DNA of 64,000 bases from Stappia sp. TSB10P1A (GTDB lineage: Bacteria > Pseudomonadota > Alphaproteobacteria > Rhizobiales > Stappiaceae), in contig NZ_FYAU01000016.1 in assembly GCF_900185725.1 (NCBI RefSeq), forward strand, positions 305,639-369,638. The letters are read 5' to 3'. The translations under genes and the position numbers were made by a program. Under the pieces are notes generated by a model. That model saw nothing but the letters and a program-made list of their open reading frames with translations, was not told where the DNA came from and did no database searches. How positions within the stretch are numbered: the stretch's first letter is position 1; each line of letters opens with the position of its first letter. Of the stretch, positions 1 through 8,063 are shown piece by piece.

Positions 1-2
1 AG

Positions 3-2534
3 GCGCCCGACCTTGCGCTCTATCTCGGCGCCCCCAAAGATGCGCCGGCCGCCGTCGCCGCGCTCGGCGGAGCGGGCACGCGGGCCGTCGCCGCCCTGTC
101 GCCGGGCTACGACCGCTGGGACGATGCCACCGTGACCGCGACGCTGCAGGCGGCGCGCCCCCACACCCTGCGCCTGCTCGGCCCCGGCAGCCTCGGCATC
201 GCGGCGCCGGCCGCCGGGCTCGCCGCGCATCTGGGCGTGTGCGAGGCCGGTACGGGCGACCTTGCCTTCATCGCCCGTTCCGGCACGGTGGTGAACGCGA
301 CCCTGTCCTGGGCCAAGGCCAACGGCATCGGCTTTTCCGCCATCGCCTCGCTCGGCCAGCGCACCGATGTCGACGTGTCGGACCTGCTCGACTGGTTCGC
401 GCTCGACTACCGGACACGGGCGATCCTGGTGCATCTGGAGACCATCGCCAATCCGCGCAAGTTCCTGTCGGCCGCCCGCGTCGCTGCCCGCTCCAAGCCG
501 GTCGTGGTGCTGCGCTCCGGCGCCAGCCGCGAGCGGATCGGCGAGCGCGTCACCCATGCCGGGCGGATCGCGGCGCAGGATGCGGTCTATGACGCGGCGC
601 TGGCCCGTGCCGGCGTGCTGCGCGTCGAGGACATCGACGAGATGTTCGAGGCGGTGGAAACGGTGAGCCGGGTGAAGCCGGTGGCCGGACGGCGCCTTGC
701 CATCCTGGCGACCGGCGGCAGCCTGGCCACGCTTGCCGGCGACCAGTTGGAGCGCCAGGGCGGGCAGATCGCCGAGCTGGACGCGGAGACGACCGCGCAT
801 CTGCAGCCGGTCATGCGGCAGGGCGAGACCCGCGCCAACCCGCTGACCCTGCATGAGACCTCCTCGCCCGAACGCTATGGCGAGGCGGCGCGGATCCTGC
901 TGAAGGACCGCAATGTCGACGCGGTGCTGGCGGTGGCCGCCCCGTCCGCCTTCACCCGGCTGGAGGACGTCGCCAGCGAACTGGCCAAGGCCCATGCCGC
1001 GAGCCAGTCCGGCTACGGGCGGCGCAAGCCGCTGCTGGTGGCGCTGACCGCCGGCGCCCCGCTGCCGCGCCAGCCGCTCGACGCGGCACGCATTCCCTGC
1101 CATGCCAGCGCCTCCGAGGCGGTGCGCTCGTTCATGCATCTGGTGCGCTATGCCGATGCCCGCGAGATGCTGATGGCGGCGCCGCCCAGCCTGCCGGCCG
1201 GCTTCACCACCGACAGCGAGCGGGCGCAGCACCTGGTGCGCCAGGCCCTCGACGAGGGGCGCACATGGCTGCACCCCGGCGAGATCTCCGACCTGCTTGC
1301 CTGCTACGGCATCCATCAGGTGCCCAGCCGCCTCGCCGCCACGGCGGACGAGGCCGAGATCCTGGCGCGCGAGTTGCTGATGCAGCACGAGCGGCTGGCG
1401 CTGAAGCTGGTCTCACCGCAGTTGCCGTTCAAGTCGGATGTCGGCGGCGTCGTGCTGGACCTTGCCACGCCCGAAGCGGCACGCGCCGCTGCCGCGACCC
1501 TGCTCCAGCGGATCGGCGCGGCGCACCCCAAGGCCGAGATCACCGGCATCCTGCTGCAGCCGATGGTGCGCTCGCCGAGCGGAACGGAGATCTTCATCGG
1601 CCTTGCCGACGATCCGAGCTTCGGCCCGGTGCTGCTGTTCGGCCATGGCGGCACCGGCGTCGAGGTGATGGGCGACGTGGCGCTCGCCCTGCCGCCGCTC
1701 GATCTCAACCTCGCCCAGGCGCTGATCCGCCAGACGCGGGTCAGCAAGCTGCTGGCGGGCTTCCGCAACCGGCCGGCGGCCGATCTCGACGCCATCGCCC
1801 TGACGCTGGTCAAGGTGGCGCAGATCGCCGTCGACCTGCCGGAGGTGCGCGAGCTCGACCTCAATCCGCTGGTCGCCGACGCGGCCGGCGTCACCGCGCT
1901 CGATGCCCGCATCGCCCTCGGCGAGCCGCAGGTGCATCGCGGCCGCCACGCGACCTCGCGGCTGGCGATCGCGCCCTATCCGAAGGAGTGGGAGCAGCAG
2001 CTCCAGCTCAAGGACGGCAGCCTGGTCGATATCCGCCCGGTGCGCCCGGAGGACGAGGACCGCTATCGCCGCTTCTTCGAGAAAGTGTCGCCGGACGACC
2101 TGCGGCTGCGCTTCTTCGCGCCGGTCAAAGAGTTCAACCACGCCTTCATGCAGCGGCTGGTGCAGCTCGACTATTCGCGCGCCATGGCCTTTGCCGCGCT
2201 GACGCCGGGAACGGACGAGATCCTCGGCGTCGTGCGCCTGCATGCCGATCCGGACCACCGCACCGGCGAATACGCGATCATCGTCCAGTCGGACCTGAAG
2301 GGCCGCGGCCTCGGCTGGGCCTTGATGCAGTTGATCATCGACTATGCCCGCTCGGACGGCATCGAGACGATCACCGGCGAGGTCCTGAAGGAAAACTCCA
2401 CCATGCTGGCGATGTGCGAGGCGCTCGGCTTCACCGTGCGCCCCTCCGCCGACGACGACGCCATCGCCAAGGTGACGCTGCCGGTGGCGGCGGCGCAGTT
2501 GGGCGGCAGCGAACCGCCTGAACAGACCGCCTGA
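3..2534 (+). CDS. ADP-forming acyl-CoA synthetase fused to GNAT acetyltransferase (5' end outside window)
   Basis: The reading frame is already open at base 3, so the N-terminus lies before the window. Domains in order: a CoA-binding Rossmann-like part, a succinyl-CoA-ligase-like flavodoxin domain, an ATP-grasp domain (starting near the LVRQALDEG stretch, around base 1230), and a C-terminal GNAT acetyltransferase (from about base 2010) with the acetyl-CoA pyrophosphate loop seen as SDLKGRGLG. This is the architecture of Pat/YfiQ-type protein lysine acetyltransferases, in which the synthetase part is often catalytically dead and acts as a sensor. Whether it makes acyl-CoA or acetylates proteins cannot be decided from sequence. 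It converges with the next gene. Confidence 0.88.
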   Translation, partial: APDLALYLGAPKDAPAAVAALGGAGTRAVAALSPGYDRWDDATVTATLQAARPHTLRLLGPGSLGIAAPAAGLAAHLGVCEAGTGDLAFIARSGTVVNATLSWAKANGIGFSAIASLGQRTDVDVSDLLDWFALDYRTRAILVHLETIANPRKFLSAARVAARSKPVVVLRSGASRERIGERVTHAGRIAAQDAVYDAALARAGVLRVEDIDEMFEAVETVSRVKPVAGRRLAILATGGSLATLAGDQLERQGGQIAELDAETTAHLQPVMRQGETRANPLTLHETSSPERYGEAARILLKDRNVDAVLAVAAPSAFTRLEDVASELAKAHAASQSGYGRRKPLLVALTAGAPLPRQPLDAARIPCHASASEAVRSFMHLVRYADAREMLMAAPPSLPAGFTTDSERAQHLVRQALDEGRTWLHPGEISDLLACYGIHQVPSRLAATADEAEILARELLMQHERLALKLVSPQLPFKSDVGGVVLDLATPEAARAAAATLLQRIGAAHPKAEITGILLQPMVRSPSGTEIFIGLADDPSFGPVLLFGHGGTGVEVMGDVALALPPLDLNLAQALIRQTRVSKLLAGFRNRPAADLDAIALTLVKVAQIAVDLPEVRELDLNPLVADAAGVTALDARIALGEPQVHRGRHATSRLAIAPYPKEWEQQLQLKDGSLVDIRPVRPEDEDRYRRFFEKVSPDDLRLRFFAPVKEFNHAFMQRLVQLDYSRAMAFAALTPGTDEILGVVRLHADPDHRTGEYAIIVQSDLKGRGLGWALMQLIIDYARSDGIETITGEVLKENSTMLAMCEALGFTVRPSADDDAIAKVTLPVAAAQLGGSEPPEQTA

Positions 2535-2548
2535 AGAGCCCACCTGAA

Positions 2549-2571
2549 GGGCCCGCCCGAACGGCGGGCCC
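2549..2571 (+). terminator. Stem-loop between convergent genes
   Basis: A perfect 9-bp stem GGGCCCGCC/GGCGGGCCC with a 5-nt loop lies in the 44-bp gap between two convergent genes. There is no U-tract, so it may be a weak bidirectional terminator or a 3'-end stabiliser. Confidence 0.45.
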
Positions 2572-2578
2572 CGCCGGG

Positions 2579-4252
2579 TCAGCCGGCGCGGATCTGGCTG
2601 AGGGTGCGCACCGGGGTGATCGCCTCCGGATCGAGCTTGAGATGCAGCAGCGCCGGCCCGCCGGAGGCTGCCGCCCGCTCGAAGGCCGGGCCGAACTCCT
2701 CCGCCGTCAGCACCGTTTCCGCATGGGCGCCATAGGCGCGGGCAAGCGCTGCGAAGTCCGGATTGACGAGGCTGGTCGCCGAGACGCGGCCGGGGAACTC
2801 GCGCTCCTGATGCATGCGGATGGTGCCGTACATGCCGTTGTCGACGACGACGAGGATGAGGTTGGCCTTGTCCTGGCAGGCGGTGCCGAATTCCTGCAGG
2901 GTCATCTGCAGGCAGCCGTCGCCGGCAAAGCAGACGACGCGGCGGCCGGGCGAATGCAGCGCCGCGGCAATGGCGGCGGGAAGGCCGTAGCCCATCGAGC
3001 CGCTGGTCGGGGCAAGCTGGGTGTTGTGCCGGCGGAACCGGTGGAAGCGGTGCACCCAGGTGGCGTAGTTGCCCGCGCCATTGGTCAGCACCGCGTCTTC
3101 CGGCAGGTTTTCCTCCAGCCAGTCCATCACCTGCGCCATCTGCAGGGCGCCCGGCACCTGGGGACGTGCACCCGACCAGGCGAGATAATCGGCATGGGCC
3201 GCCTCGGCGAGGCCCGACCAGGCGATCTCGTTCGGCGGCTGCAGGCCCTCCAGCGCGGCGGCAAAGCCGATCGGGCTCGCGTGGATCGCAAGGTCCGGCA
3301 GGTAGACGCGGCCGAGTTCCTCGGCGCCGGCATGGACATGCACCAGGGCCTGGCGCGGCAAGGGAATGTCGAGCAGCGTGTAGGACTGGCTCGGCATCTC
3401 CGACATGCGGCCGCCGACGAGAAGCAGCAGGTCCGCCTCCTTCACCCGCTCGGCCAGCGCCGGGTTGATGCCGATGCCGACATCGCCGGCATAATTGGGA
3501 TGCAGGTTGTCGAACAGCATCTGCCGGCGGAACGAGCAGGCGACCGGCAGGCGGAAGCGCTCGGCGAAGCGCACCAGCGCGGCGCGCGCCGCCTCGCTCC
3601 AGCGGCTGCCGCCGAGGATCACCAGCGGCCGGCGCGCCGCCCACAGGCGCTTTTGCAGCTCCGCCATCTGGGCGAGGGAGGGATGCGTCTCGACCGGGCG
3701 GAACGGCGGCAGTTCCATCACCTCGGCGGTTCGGGCGAGCGTGTCCTCCGGCAGGGCGAGGACCACCGGGCCGGGGCGGCCGGAGGTCGCCACATGATAG
3801 GCGCGCGACAGCATCTCGGGGATGCGCGCCGGGTCCTCGATCTCGGCGACCCATTTGGCGATGCCGCCGAACATCTGCCGGTAGTCGACCTCCTGGAAAG
3901 CGTCGCGGCCGCGCATGCCGGTCTCGATCTGGCCGACGAAGAGGATCATCGGCGTGGAATCCTGCTGCGCGACATGCAGGCCGGCGGCGGCATTGGTGGC
4001 GCCGGGGCCGCGGGTGACCATGCAGATGCCGGGCCGGCCCGTAAGCTTGCCGAAGGCCTCCGCCATCATCGCCGCGCCGCCTTCCTGGCGGCACACCGTC
4101 ACCGGAATGGAGGCATCATGCAGGGCGTCGAGCACCGGCAGGTAGCTCTCCCCCGGCACGCAGAAGACGCGGCCCGCGCCAAGCTGCTCCAGCGCCTTGA
4201 CCAGCAAAAATCCGCCCGTACCGGAGATCCGGCGCGCCTCGTTCCCGTGCAT
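2579..4252 (-). CDS. Thiamine-diphosphate-dependent enzyme, acetolactate-synthase-like
   Basis: 557 residues, the normal length of the ThDP decarboxylase/AHAS catalytic family. The N-terminal PYR domain carries the catalytic glutamate in CRQEGGAAMMAEA (about residue 57). The central domain follows, and the C-terminal PP domain has the ThDP/Mg motif beginning GDGC and ending in DNGMYG (about residues 435-470). No regulatory subunit lies beside it, so a biosynthetic IlvB role is less likely than a catabolic one such as a benzoylformate-, oxalyl-CoA- or sulfopyruvate-decarboxylase relative. Substrate is not predictable. It is a monocistronic minus-strand gene convergent with the acyl-CoA synthetase. 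Confidence 0.85.
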   Translation of the reverse strand: MHGNEARRISGTGGFLLVKALEQLGAGRVFCVPGESYLPVLDALHDASIPVTVCRQEGGAAMMAEAFGKLTGRPGICMVTRGPGATNAAAGLHVAQQDSTPMILFVGQIETGMRGRDAFQEVDYRQMFGGIAKWVAEIEDPARIPEMLSRAYHVATSGRPGPVVLALPEDTLARTAEVMELPPFRPVETHPSLAQMAELQKRLWAARRPLVILGGSRWSEAARAALVRFAERFRLPVACSFRRQMLFDNLHPNYAGDVGIGINPALAERVKEADLLLLVGGRMSEMPSQSYTLLDIPLPRQALVHVHAGAEELGRVYLPDLAIHASPIGFAAALEGLQPPNEIAWSGLAEAAHADYLAWSGARPQVPGALQMAQVMDWLEENLPEDAVLTNGAGNYATWVHRFHRFRRHNTQLAPTSGSMGYGLPAAIAAALHSPGRRVVCFAGDGCLQMTLQEFGTACQDKANLILVVVDNGMYGTIRMHQEREFPGRVSATSLVNPDFAALARAYGAHAETVLTAEEFGPAFERAAASGGPALLHLKLDPEAITPVRTLSQIRAG

Positions 4253-4375
4253 GTGGCTCCATCCCGCTCGAAAGTGTCGTTGCCTGCCGGTATAGCCGCC
4301 GGCGCCCCCCCGCGCAAAGGCACGAGTGTCGGCATCTCATTCCGAACCGGAATGACCCTCGCGTCGGCAGGGCCG

Positions 4376-4756
4376 TCAGAGCTCCTGCACCGTCACCACC
4401 TGGAACGTATGCAACTCGCCGTCCTCGTCGCGGATGGAGACATATTCGCCCGGCACGAAGGCATGGGCGCCGAAGCGGTAGCCGGCCTCGTCGTCCTCGT
4501 CGCCGCCGATGTCGTAGTGAAACGCCCAGGAGCCGCCCGGCCGGCGCACCAGATGGCCGATGTCGTGCTCCTCGTCCGCCCAGAACCGCCGCACGCGGCA
4601 CGCCTCGCGATGCTGCTTCCACAGGACGGCATCGATATGCCCGTCCTCGCCGAGCGGGGCGATGAACTCGTAGCCATGCCGCGCCGAGCCGGCCGGAAAC
4701 TCGCGGGTGCGGGCAAGGTTGAGGCGGATCTTGCGCAAGGGGGACTGGGCTGTCAT
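4376..4756 (-). CDS. Conserved hypothetical protein
   Basis: 126 residues, beginning MTAQSPLRKIRLNLAR. The ATG at 4756 was preferred to an upstream ATG in the same frame because a GGGAG element sits about 11 nt before it and the extension has no protein-like character. The protein is soluble and acidic, with no signal peptide or membrane segment. The stretch WAFHYDIGGDEDDEAGYRF and a C-terminal beta-rich part (GEYVSIRDEDGELHTFQVV) look like a small barrel or sandwich. No function is recognised. It lies between a ThDP enzyme and gcrA but is separated from gcrA by an array of terminators, so it has its own promoter. Confidence 0.7.
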   Translation of the reverse strand: MTAQSPLRKIRLNLARTREFPAGSARHGYEFIAPLGEDGHIDAVLWKQHREACRVRRFWADEEHDIGHLVRRPGGSWAFHYDIGGDEDDEAGYRFGAHAFVPGEYVSIRDEDGELHTFQVVTVQEL

Positions 4757-4885
4757 CGGATCGGATACTCCCGTGTTGCCGATATTGTTCCGCCAGTGTG
4801 CGCCCGCAGGGGCTGCCGACAATGAGCAAAATCAAGCCGGCAACACAATGGCAGCCGGAAACCGGCCTCGCAGCCCTGGACAAAA

Positions 4886-5003
4886 GGGGGCGGGGCCGGA
4901 AACCGGCCCCGCAGCCCTGGACAAAAAGGGGGCGGGGCCGGAAACCGGCCCCGCAGCCCAAGACGAAAAGGGGGCGGGGCCGGAAACCGGCCCCGCCCCG
5001 GGG
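4886..5003 (-). repeat. Tandem array of three 42-bp repeats, each an intrinsic terminator on the minus strand
   Basis: Repeat units start at 4886, 4928 and 4970 with an exact 42-bp period, and a decayed fourth copy starts near 4851. Each unit holds a 10-bp perfect stem GCGGGGCCGG/CCGGCCCCGC around three A residues. Read on the minus strand, every stem is followed by C5 and then four or five T, so the array forms consecutive rho-independent terminators directly downstream of gcrA, which ends at 5063. The whole 306-bp gap 4757-5062 holds nothing else recognisable apart from the promoter region of the 4376-4756 gene. Confidence 0.8.
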
Positions 5004-5062
5004 GTCAAACGCTGCCGCCTGGGAGGGGGAAAGCGGGCCGCGTCGAACCCGAACCGTTGCTG

Positions 5063-5593
5063 TCAGACGGCGATGGCGCGCAGCGGCAGAGCCTGGATCG
5101 GCGCGGCCGCGCGCTCGGCGGCAGGACGGCGGCGGCGGACGCCCTGATAGGCGAGGCCGTGATGAAACTCGCAGTAAGAGCGGCCATTCTCGGCCTCGTG
5201 GCTGCAGAAGTGGAAGTCGGCATCCGCCGGATCGCCGATCGGCCACTTGCAGGTGCGGCTGGTCAGCGTCATCAGCGTGACGCGGTCGCCCTGCTCCGCC
5301 TGAAAGCCGGTCTCGAGCACAAGGCCGAGGTCGCGCTGGAACTGCTTCTCCATGATGCTCTCACGCGGCGCCGGCCGGGCACCGACCAGGGCGAGCGACG
5401 GCTTGCCGCGCTGGACCCGCGGCTTGGGGCGGTGGCTGGTGGCCGGAGACCGCTTGGGAAGCCCCATGCGATGGGCCTTGCCGATCACCGCATTGCGCGT
5501 GATGCCCGCCATCACATAGGCGATCTGGCTGGCGCTGAGCCCCTGCAGCCACAGCTTCCTGAGCAGATCTTCGCGTTCCTGAGTCCAAGCCAT
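5063..5593 (-). CDS. gcrA: GcrA cell-cycle regulator
   Basis: 176 residues, close to Caulobacter GcrA (about 173). The N-terminus MAWTQEREDLLRKLW and the following ASQIAYVM...AVIGKAHRMGLPKR form the GcrA helix-turn-helix; the C-terminus has the family signature CKWPIGDP...FCSHEAENGRSYCEFHH. GcrA binds sigma-70 RNA polymerase and activates promoters carrying N6-methylated GANTC, so it links CcrM methylation to S-phase transcription. The start at 5593 matches the family N-terminus; the in-frame upstream extension is spurious. A GANTC site (GAGTC, 5581-5585) falls inside codons 3-5. Upstream is a promoter with a CtrA-type box; downstream is the terminator array. Confidence 0.95.
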   Translation of the reverse strand: MAWTQEREDLLRKLWLQGLSASQIAYVMAGITRNAVIGKAHRMGLPKRSPATSHRPKPRVQRGKPSLALVGARPAPRESIMEKQFQRDLGLVLETGFQAEQGDRVTLMTLTSRTCKWPIGDPADADFHFCSHEAENGRSYCEFHHGLAYQGVRRRRPAAERAAAPIQALPLRAIAV

Positions 5594-5792
5594 GTTCAGC
5601 CCCGCTTTCCTGACCGAGAGGAAGCCTTGCCCGAGGCGAAGGTTTCCCGTTCCGCCAGAGCCCTGTCGGGCACTGGCGGTTGCCAATATTCTGTCGTGTT
5701 CGGTAGCGATCTCGATCGCCGTTTCCAGGTTCCGGGCCTTGTCGCCCGACGCCCTTGCGTTACCCGATGAACGTGCCATCGACTATGCGTAT

Positions 5793-5822
5793 TGTATAGT
5801 TAACAAAAACTTAATGCGTCAA
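5793..5822 (-). promoter_or_regulatory. Predicted gcrA promoter with CtrA box in the spacer
   Basis: On the minus strand a -35 TTGACG (5822-5817) and a -10 TATACA (5798-5793) are 18 nt apart. Between them, at 5800-5814, lies TTAA-N7-TTAA, the full CtrA consensus. A site in the spacer predicts repression by CtrA, as known for gcrA in Caulobacter. The predicted 5' UTR is about 190 nt. Confidence 0.6.
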
Positions 5823-5847
5823 TTGATTGGGGTTTTCAATGTGAATT

Positions 5848-6270
5848 CTACTTCTTTTTCTCAAGTATTATTGAGTTTATAGATTTAACGACAATGTCGA
5901 CGACGTCTTTCTGGAATTTTCTGCTTATATCTTCTTGCTGCTGAGCGGGGTGCGCAAAGTCCATACGGTCAGATATAGAAAAGACAAGCTTCTGCCTCTC
6001 TTTCCTCATTTCAAGGATCCCGTCCGCGCACATTTTCTCCACCTTTCTGCGCACGGTCGAGTAGGGAATGTCGGTTTCCTCAGAGATAGTTTCAATATCC
6101 GCATCGATCTTGTTCGCATTCGCAATGGCTATCGTCGTCAGGATCATAAGCTGACCAAGATCATTTACCTCGTATTCCTCCATGAAACGGAACATGAGAC
6201 TGAAGAACATCTCATAGAGGCGGAGGATCCGATGAGCCTGAGTCGGAAGTTCGTCGTCCTGCAGCGACAT
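5848..6270 (-). CDS. Small winged-helix regulator-like protein
   Basis: 140 residues, starting MSLQDDELPTQ after a good GGGAGG ribosome site. A helical N-terminus (RILRLYEMFFSLMFRFMEE) is followed by a winged helix-turn-helix (about residues 45-95: LMILTTIAIANANK, ISEETDIPYSTVRRKVEKM, DGILEMRKERQKLVFSIS). The shape resembles MarR-type or other wHTH DNA-binding proteins. The gene and its flanks are visibly more AT-rich than the window. It is related in plan to the next gene upstream (6443-6850). Ligand and targets are unknown. Confidence 0.72.
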   Translation of the reverse strand: MSLQDDELPTQAHRILRLYEMFFSLMFRFMEEYEVNDLGQLMILTTIAIANANKIDADIETISEETDIPYSTVRRKVEKMCADGILEMRKERQKLVFSISDRMDFAHPAQQQEDISRKFQKDVVDIVVKSINSIILEKKK

Positions 6271-6442
6271 CGCGATCCTCCCTCGGCTCCACCTTCGTCA
6301 TTTTGACGATGTTTCACCATTTCCCGGGGCGATTCCCGACCATGCAAGCCGCAAGGCGCCCGGACGTTGCGTAATCCCCTGAGTATTTTGGGTCTCTTTT
6401 CAGATTTTCCACAAATTTTAAGGATATCGGGGTTGCGCCGGC

Positions 6443-6850
6443 TCAATCGTTGGCAATGTCGTAAACCATCGCCATGACCGCCTTCACCATGTCGACGCTC
6501 ATGTCCGTCGCCGTCTCGCCGTTGGCGCAAGCCGGCGGGGACACCAGGTAAACGACTGACTTTCCGCGCCGTTCCTTGAGAACACGGCCATCGTCCAGAT
6601 AGGGCTTGAGACGTCGCTCGATGGTCGAGCGCGACGATCCGAGCTTTTCGGCAAGCAGTTCGGCGTCCATCGGCGCGCCGCGCAGGTCGGCAATGGCGAT
6701 GAGGACGAGCAACAGCACATCGGAGATGTCGCGCGCGTCGAGGCGCTCGCCGATCTGCAGCGTCAGGTCATAATAGGTTTCGAGCAGCCGACGCGTCCGG
6801 TAGCCGGTCGCGCCGCCGGCATCGCCGGCGGATCCGTTGTCCTGCGTCAT
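6443..6850 (-). CDS. Small winged-helix regulator-like protein, paralogous in plan to its neighbour
   Basis: 135 residues from the ATG at 6850, which has a GGGTGGGGG Shine-Dalgarno sequence just upstream; the longer frame was rejected. The layout repeats that of the 5848-6270 protein: helical YRTRRLLETYYDLTLQIGERL, then LVLIAIADL, the recognition part LAEKLGSSRSTIERRLKPYLDDG and a wing RVLKERRGKSVVYLVS. Both proteins have the same IAIA(N/D) and ST(V/I)(R/E)R motifs, so they look like an old tandem duplication that diverged strongly. No functional partner is evident. Confidence 0.72.
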   Translation of the reverse strand: MTQDNGSAGDAGGATGYRTRRLLETYYDLTLQIGERLDARDISDVLLLVLIAIADLRGAPMDAELLAEKLGSSRSTIERRLKPYLDDGRVLKERRGKSVVYLVSPPACANGETATDMSVDMVKAVMAMVYDIAND

Positions 6851-7081
6851 GTCCCCCACCCGCCCGTTGTTGTTGTGTGCGGCGGTCCGTCTCCAGCCTG
6901 CCCCAAGACACGGGCGCGAGGCAAGGCGAACCGGATCACCCGCCGCCGGCAAAGCGTCGCAGACGGCAAGCGGGCGCCGGAGCCCAACGGGACACGGTCA
7001 TCGGAACATGGAAGGAACCGACAGGGGGAAACGAGGGGGGAAACGACAGGGGGGGGGGGAGAAACTGTCAGGGAGAGCGAA

Positions 7082-7158
7082 TGGTACAGACGGTTGGAGT
7101 TGAACCAACGACCTTCGGAGCCACAATCCGACGCTCTAACCAACTGAGCTACGTCTGC
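7082..7158 (-). tRNA. tRNA-His (GTG), CCA encoded
   Basis: The minus strand folds into a complete cloverleaf: acceptor GCAGACG/CGTCTGT, D-arm GCTC/GAGC, anticodon stem TCGGA/TCCGA around loop TTGTGGC (anticodon GTG), and T-arm GTTGG/CCAAC. CCA is encoded. The base before position 1 is T, so no G-1 is encoded; the discriminator is A73 and the first pair is G1:U72. This is the non-canonical tRNA-His type known from many alphaproteobacteria. Confidence 0.96.
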
Positions 7159-7280
7159 ACGTCAATTCGGTGGCGGAACCTAGTTTGAAACGGCGGTGAT
7201 TGCAAGAGGCGCAAACCGCCTTTCGGCCCGTTCGTCCACAAGCTGGTGCCGCGCCGGACGATGCCTGGCCGCGACGCAAA

Positions 7281-7306
7281 GAGCCCGGACCTTGCGGCCC
7301 GGGCTC
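7281..7306 (-). terminator. Stem-loop downstream of phasin gene
   Basis: A perfect 8-bp stem GAGCCCGG/CCGGGCTC with a 10-nt loop is followed on the minus strand by only three T. It lies 32 bp past the phasin stop codon and before the tRNA gene, so it probably ends the phasin transcript. Confidence 0.5.
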
Positions 7307-7337
7307 GATGTCGGTCCGGTCGTCGACCGGAGGCGGA

Positions 7338-7859
7338 TCAGGCTGCCTTGAAGTCCTTGGACGCCTTCTCGACGGCACCCTTGAACGTCTCGTTCATCTC
7401 GCCGGCCAGCTTGGTGGTCAGCTCCTGCATGTCCTTGGCCTGGGCGCCGAGAGCGTCGAACTGGGCGCGGGCGAAGGAGGTCTGCAGCTCGATCGCCTCG
7501 GCCAGCGTCTTCACCTCGAACAGGTCCTTGACGAACTGGAACGTGGCGTCGGTGTTGGCGCGAGCCGCGTCGACGGCCTTGTGGTTGAAGTCCAGCACGC
7601 TGCGGCGGGTGGTCTCGAAACCGTCCTCGAGGAGGTCGGTCGCGTCCTCGGCAGCGGTCTTGAGCTTGGCATAGGCCTCACGCGCCTGCTCGATGCTCTT
7701 CTCGGCCAGCTCGCGGGTCACGGCGGGGATTTCCATCTTGGGCATGGTGAAAGCCTCGAATGTCGGGAAAGCGGTCACGGTCGCATCAGCGGCCTTGGCG
7801 GTCTTGGCGCGCGTCGTCTTCGGCGCGGCGGCAACGGTCTTGGTCTCGGTCTCGGTCAT
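7338..7859 (-). CDS. Phasin family protein
   Basis: 173 residues. The ATG at 7859 follows a strong AAGGAG with 7-nt spacing. The N-terminus is Ala/Thr/Lys-rich (TETETKTVAAAPKTTRAKTAK), followed by a phasin_2-type helical region with EQAREAYAKLKTAAEDATDLLEDGFE and HKAVDAARANTDATFQFVKDLFEVKTLAEAIELQ. Such proteins coat polyhydroxyalkanoate granules and set their size and number. It has no signal peptide or membrane segment. A second phasin lies just upstream in the same orientation, and a long inverted repeat rich in TGCA sits in between, a likely binding site for a PhaR-type regulator. Confidence 0.92.
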   Translation of the reverse strand: MTETETKTVAAAPKTTRAKTAKAADATVTAFPTFEAFTMPKMEIPAVTRELAEKSIEQAREAYAKLKTAAEDATDLLEDGFETTRRSVLDFNHKAVDAARANTDATFQFVKDLFEVKTLAEAIELQTSFARAQFDALGAQAKDMQELTTKLAGEMNETFKGAVEKASKDFKAA

Positions 7860-7970
7860 GGTATGCTCCTTTGGCAGAGACATCGCCCTGGAGCGGTCTG
7901 CCTTGCGGGAATGCCTGCGACCTGAACGCCGGATGCGCTGGTCGCCCTCTACAGGTCTCTATATAGCAAA

Positions 7971-8014
7971 GGGCATTGTGCATTGCAACATTAATATTGC
8001 ATCGCACAATGCCC
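7971..8014. promoter_or_regulatory. 44-bp inverted repeat upstream of the phasin gene
   Basis: The outer arms GGGCATTGTGC and GCACAATGCCC pair perfectly over 11 bp, and the inner 22 bp continue with partial symmetry (TTGCAACATT against AATATTGCA). It lies 112-155 bp upstream of the phasin start at 7859 and after the stop of the second phasin. TGC/GCA-rich palindromes are the known type of PhaR operator, so an operator or a very stable terminator for the upstream phasin are the two likely roles. Confidence 0.55.
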
Positions 8015-8063
8015 GGATCCGAAAAGGCCTGTTCCGGCCGGAACAGGCCGCGGCGGCTCCCGC

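Noticed and set aside
1413..4094. 893-codon minus-strand frame overlapping the ThDP enzyme and the synthetase gene
   Set aside because: It spans two real convergent genes in the wrong frames and is Arg/Gly/Pro-rich, a shadow of GC content.
2642..4825. 727-codon plus-strand frame antisense to the ThDP enzyme
   Set aside because: Rich in Arg, Gly and His without recognisable motifs; antisense shadow.
4844..5003. Possible CRISPR array at the 42-bp repeats
   Set aside because: The units repeat completely without unique spacers, and each holds a terminator hairpin; this is a tandem repeat.
5594..5779. Extended N-terminus of GcrA
   Set aside because: The family starts at MAWTQ; the upstream codons lie in the leader and lack conservation-like composition.
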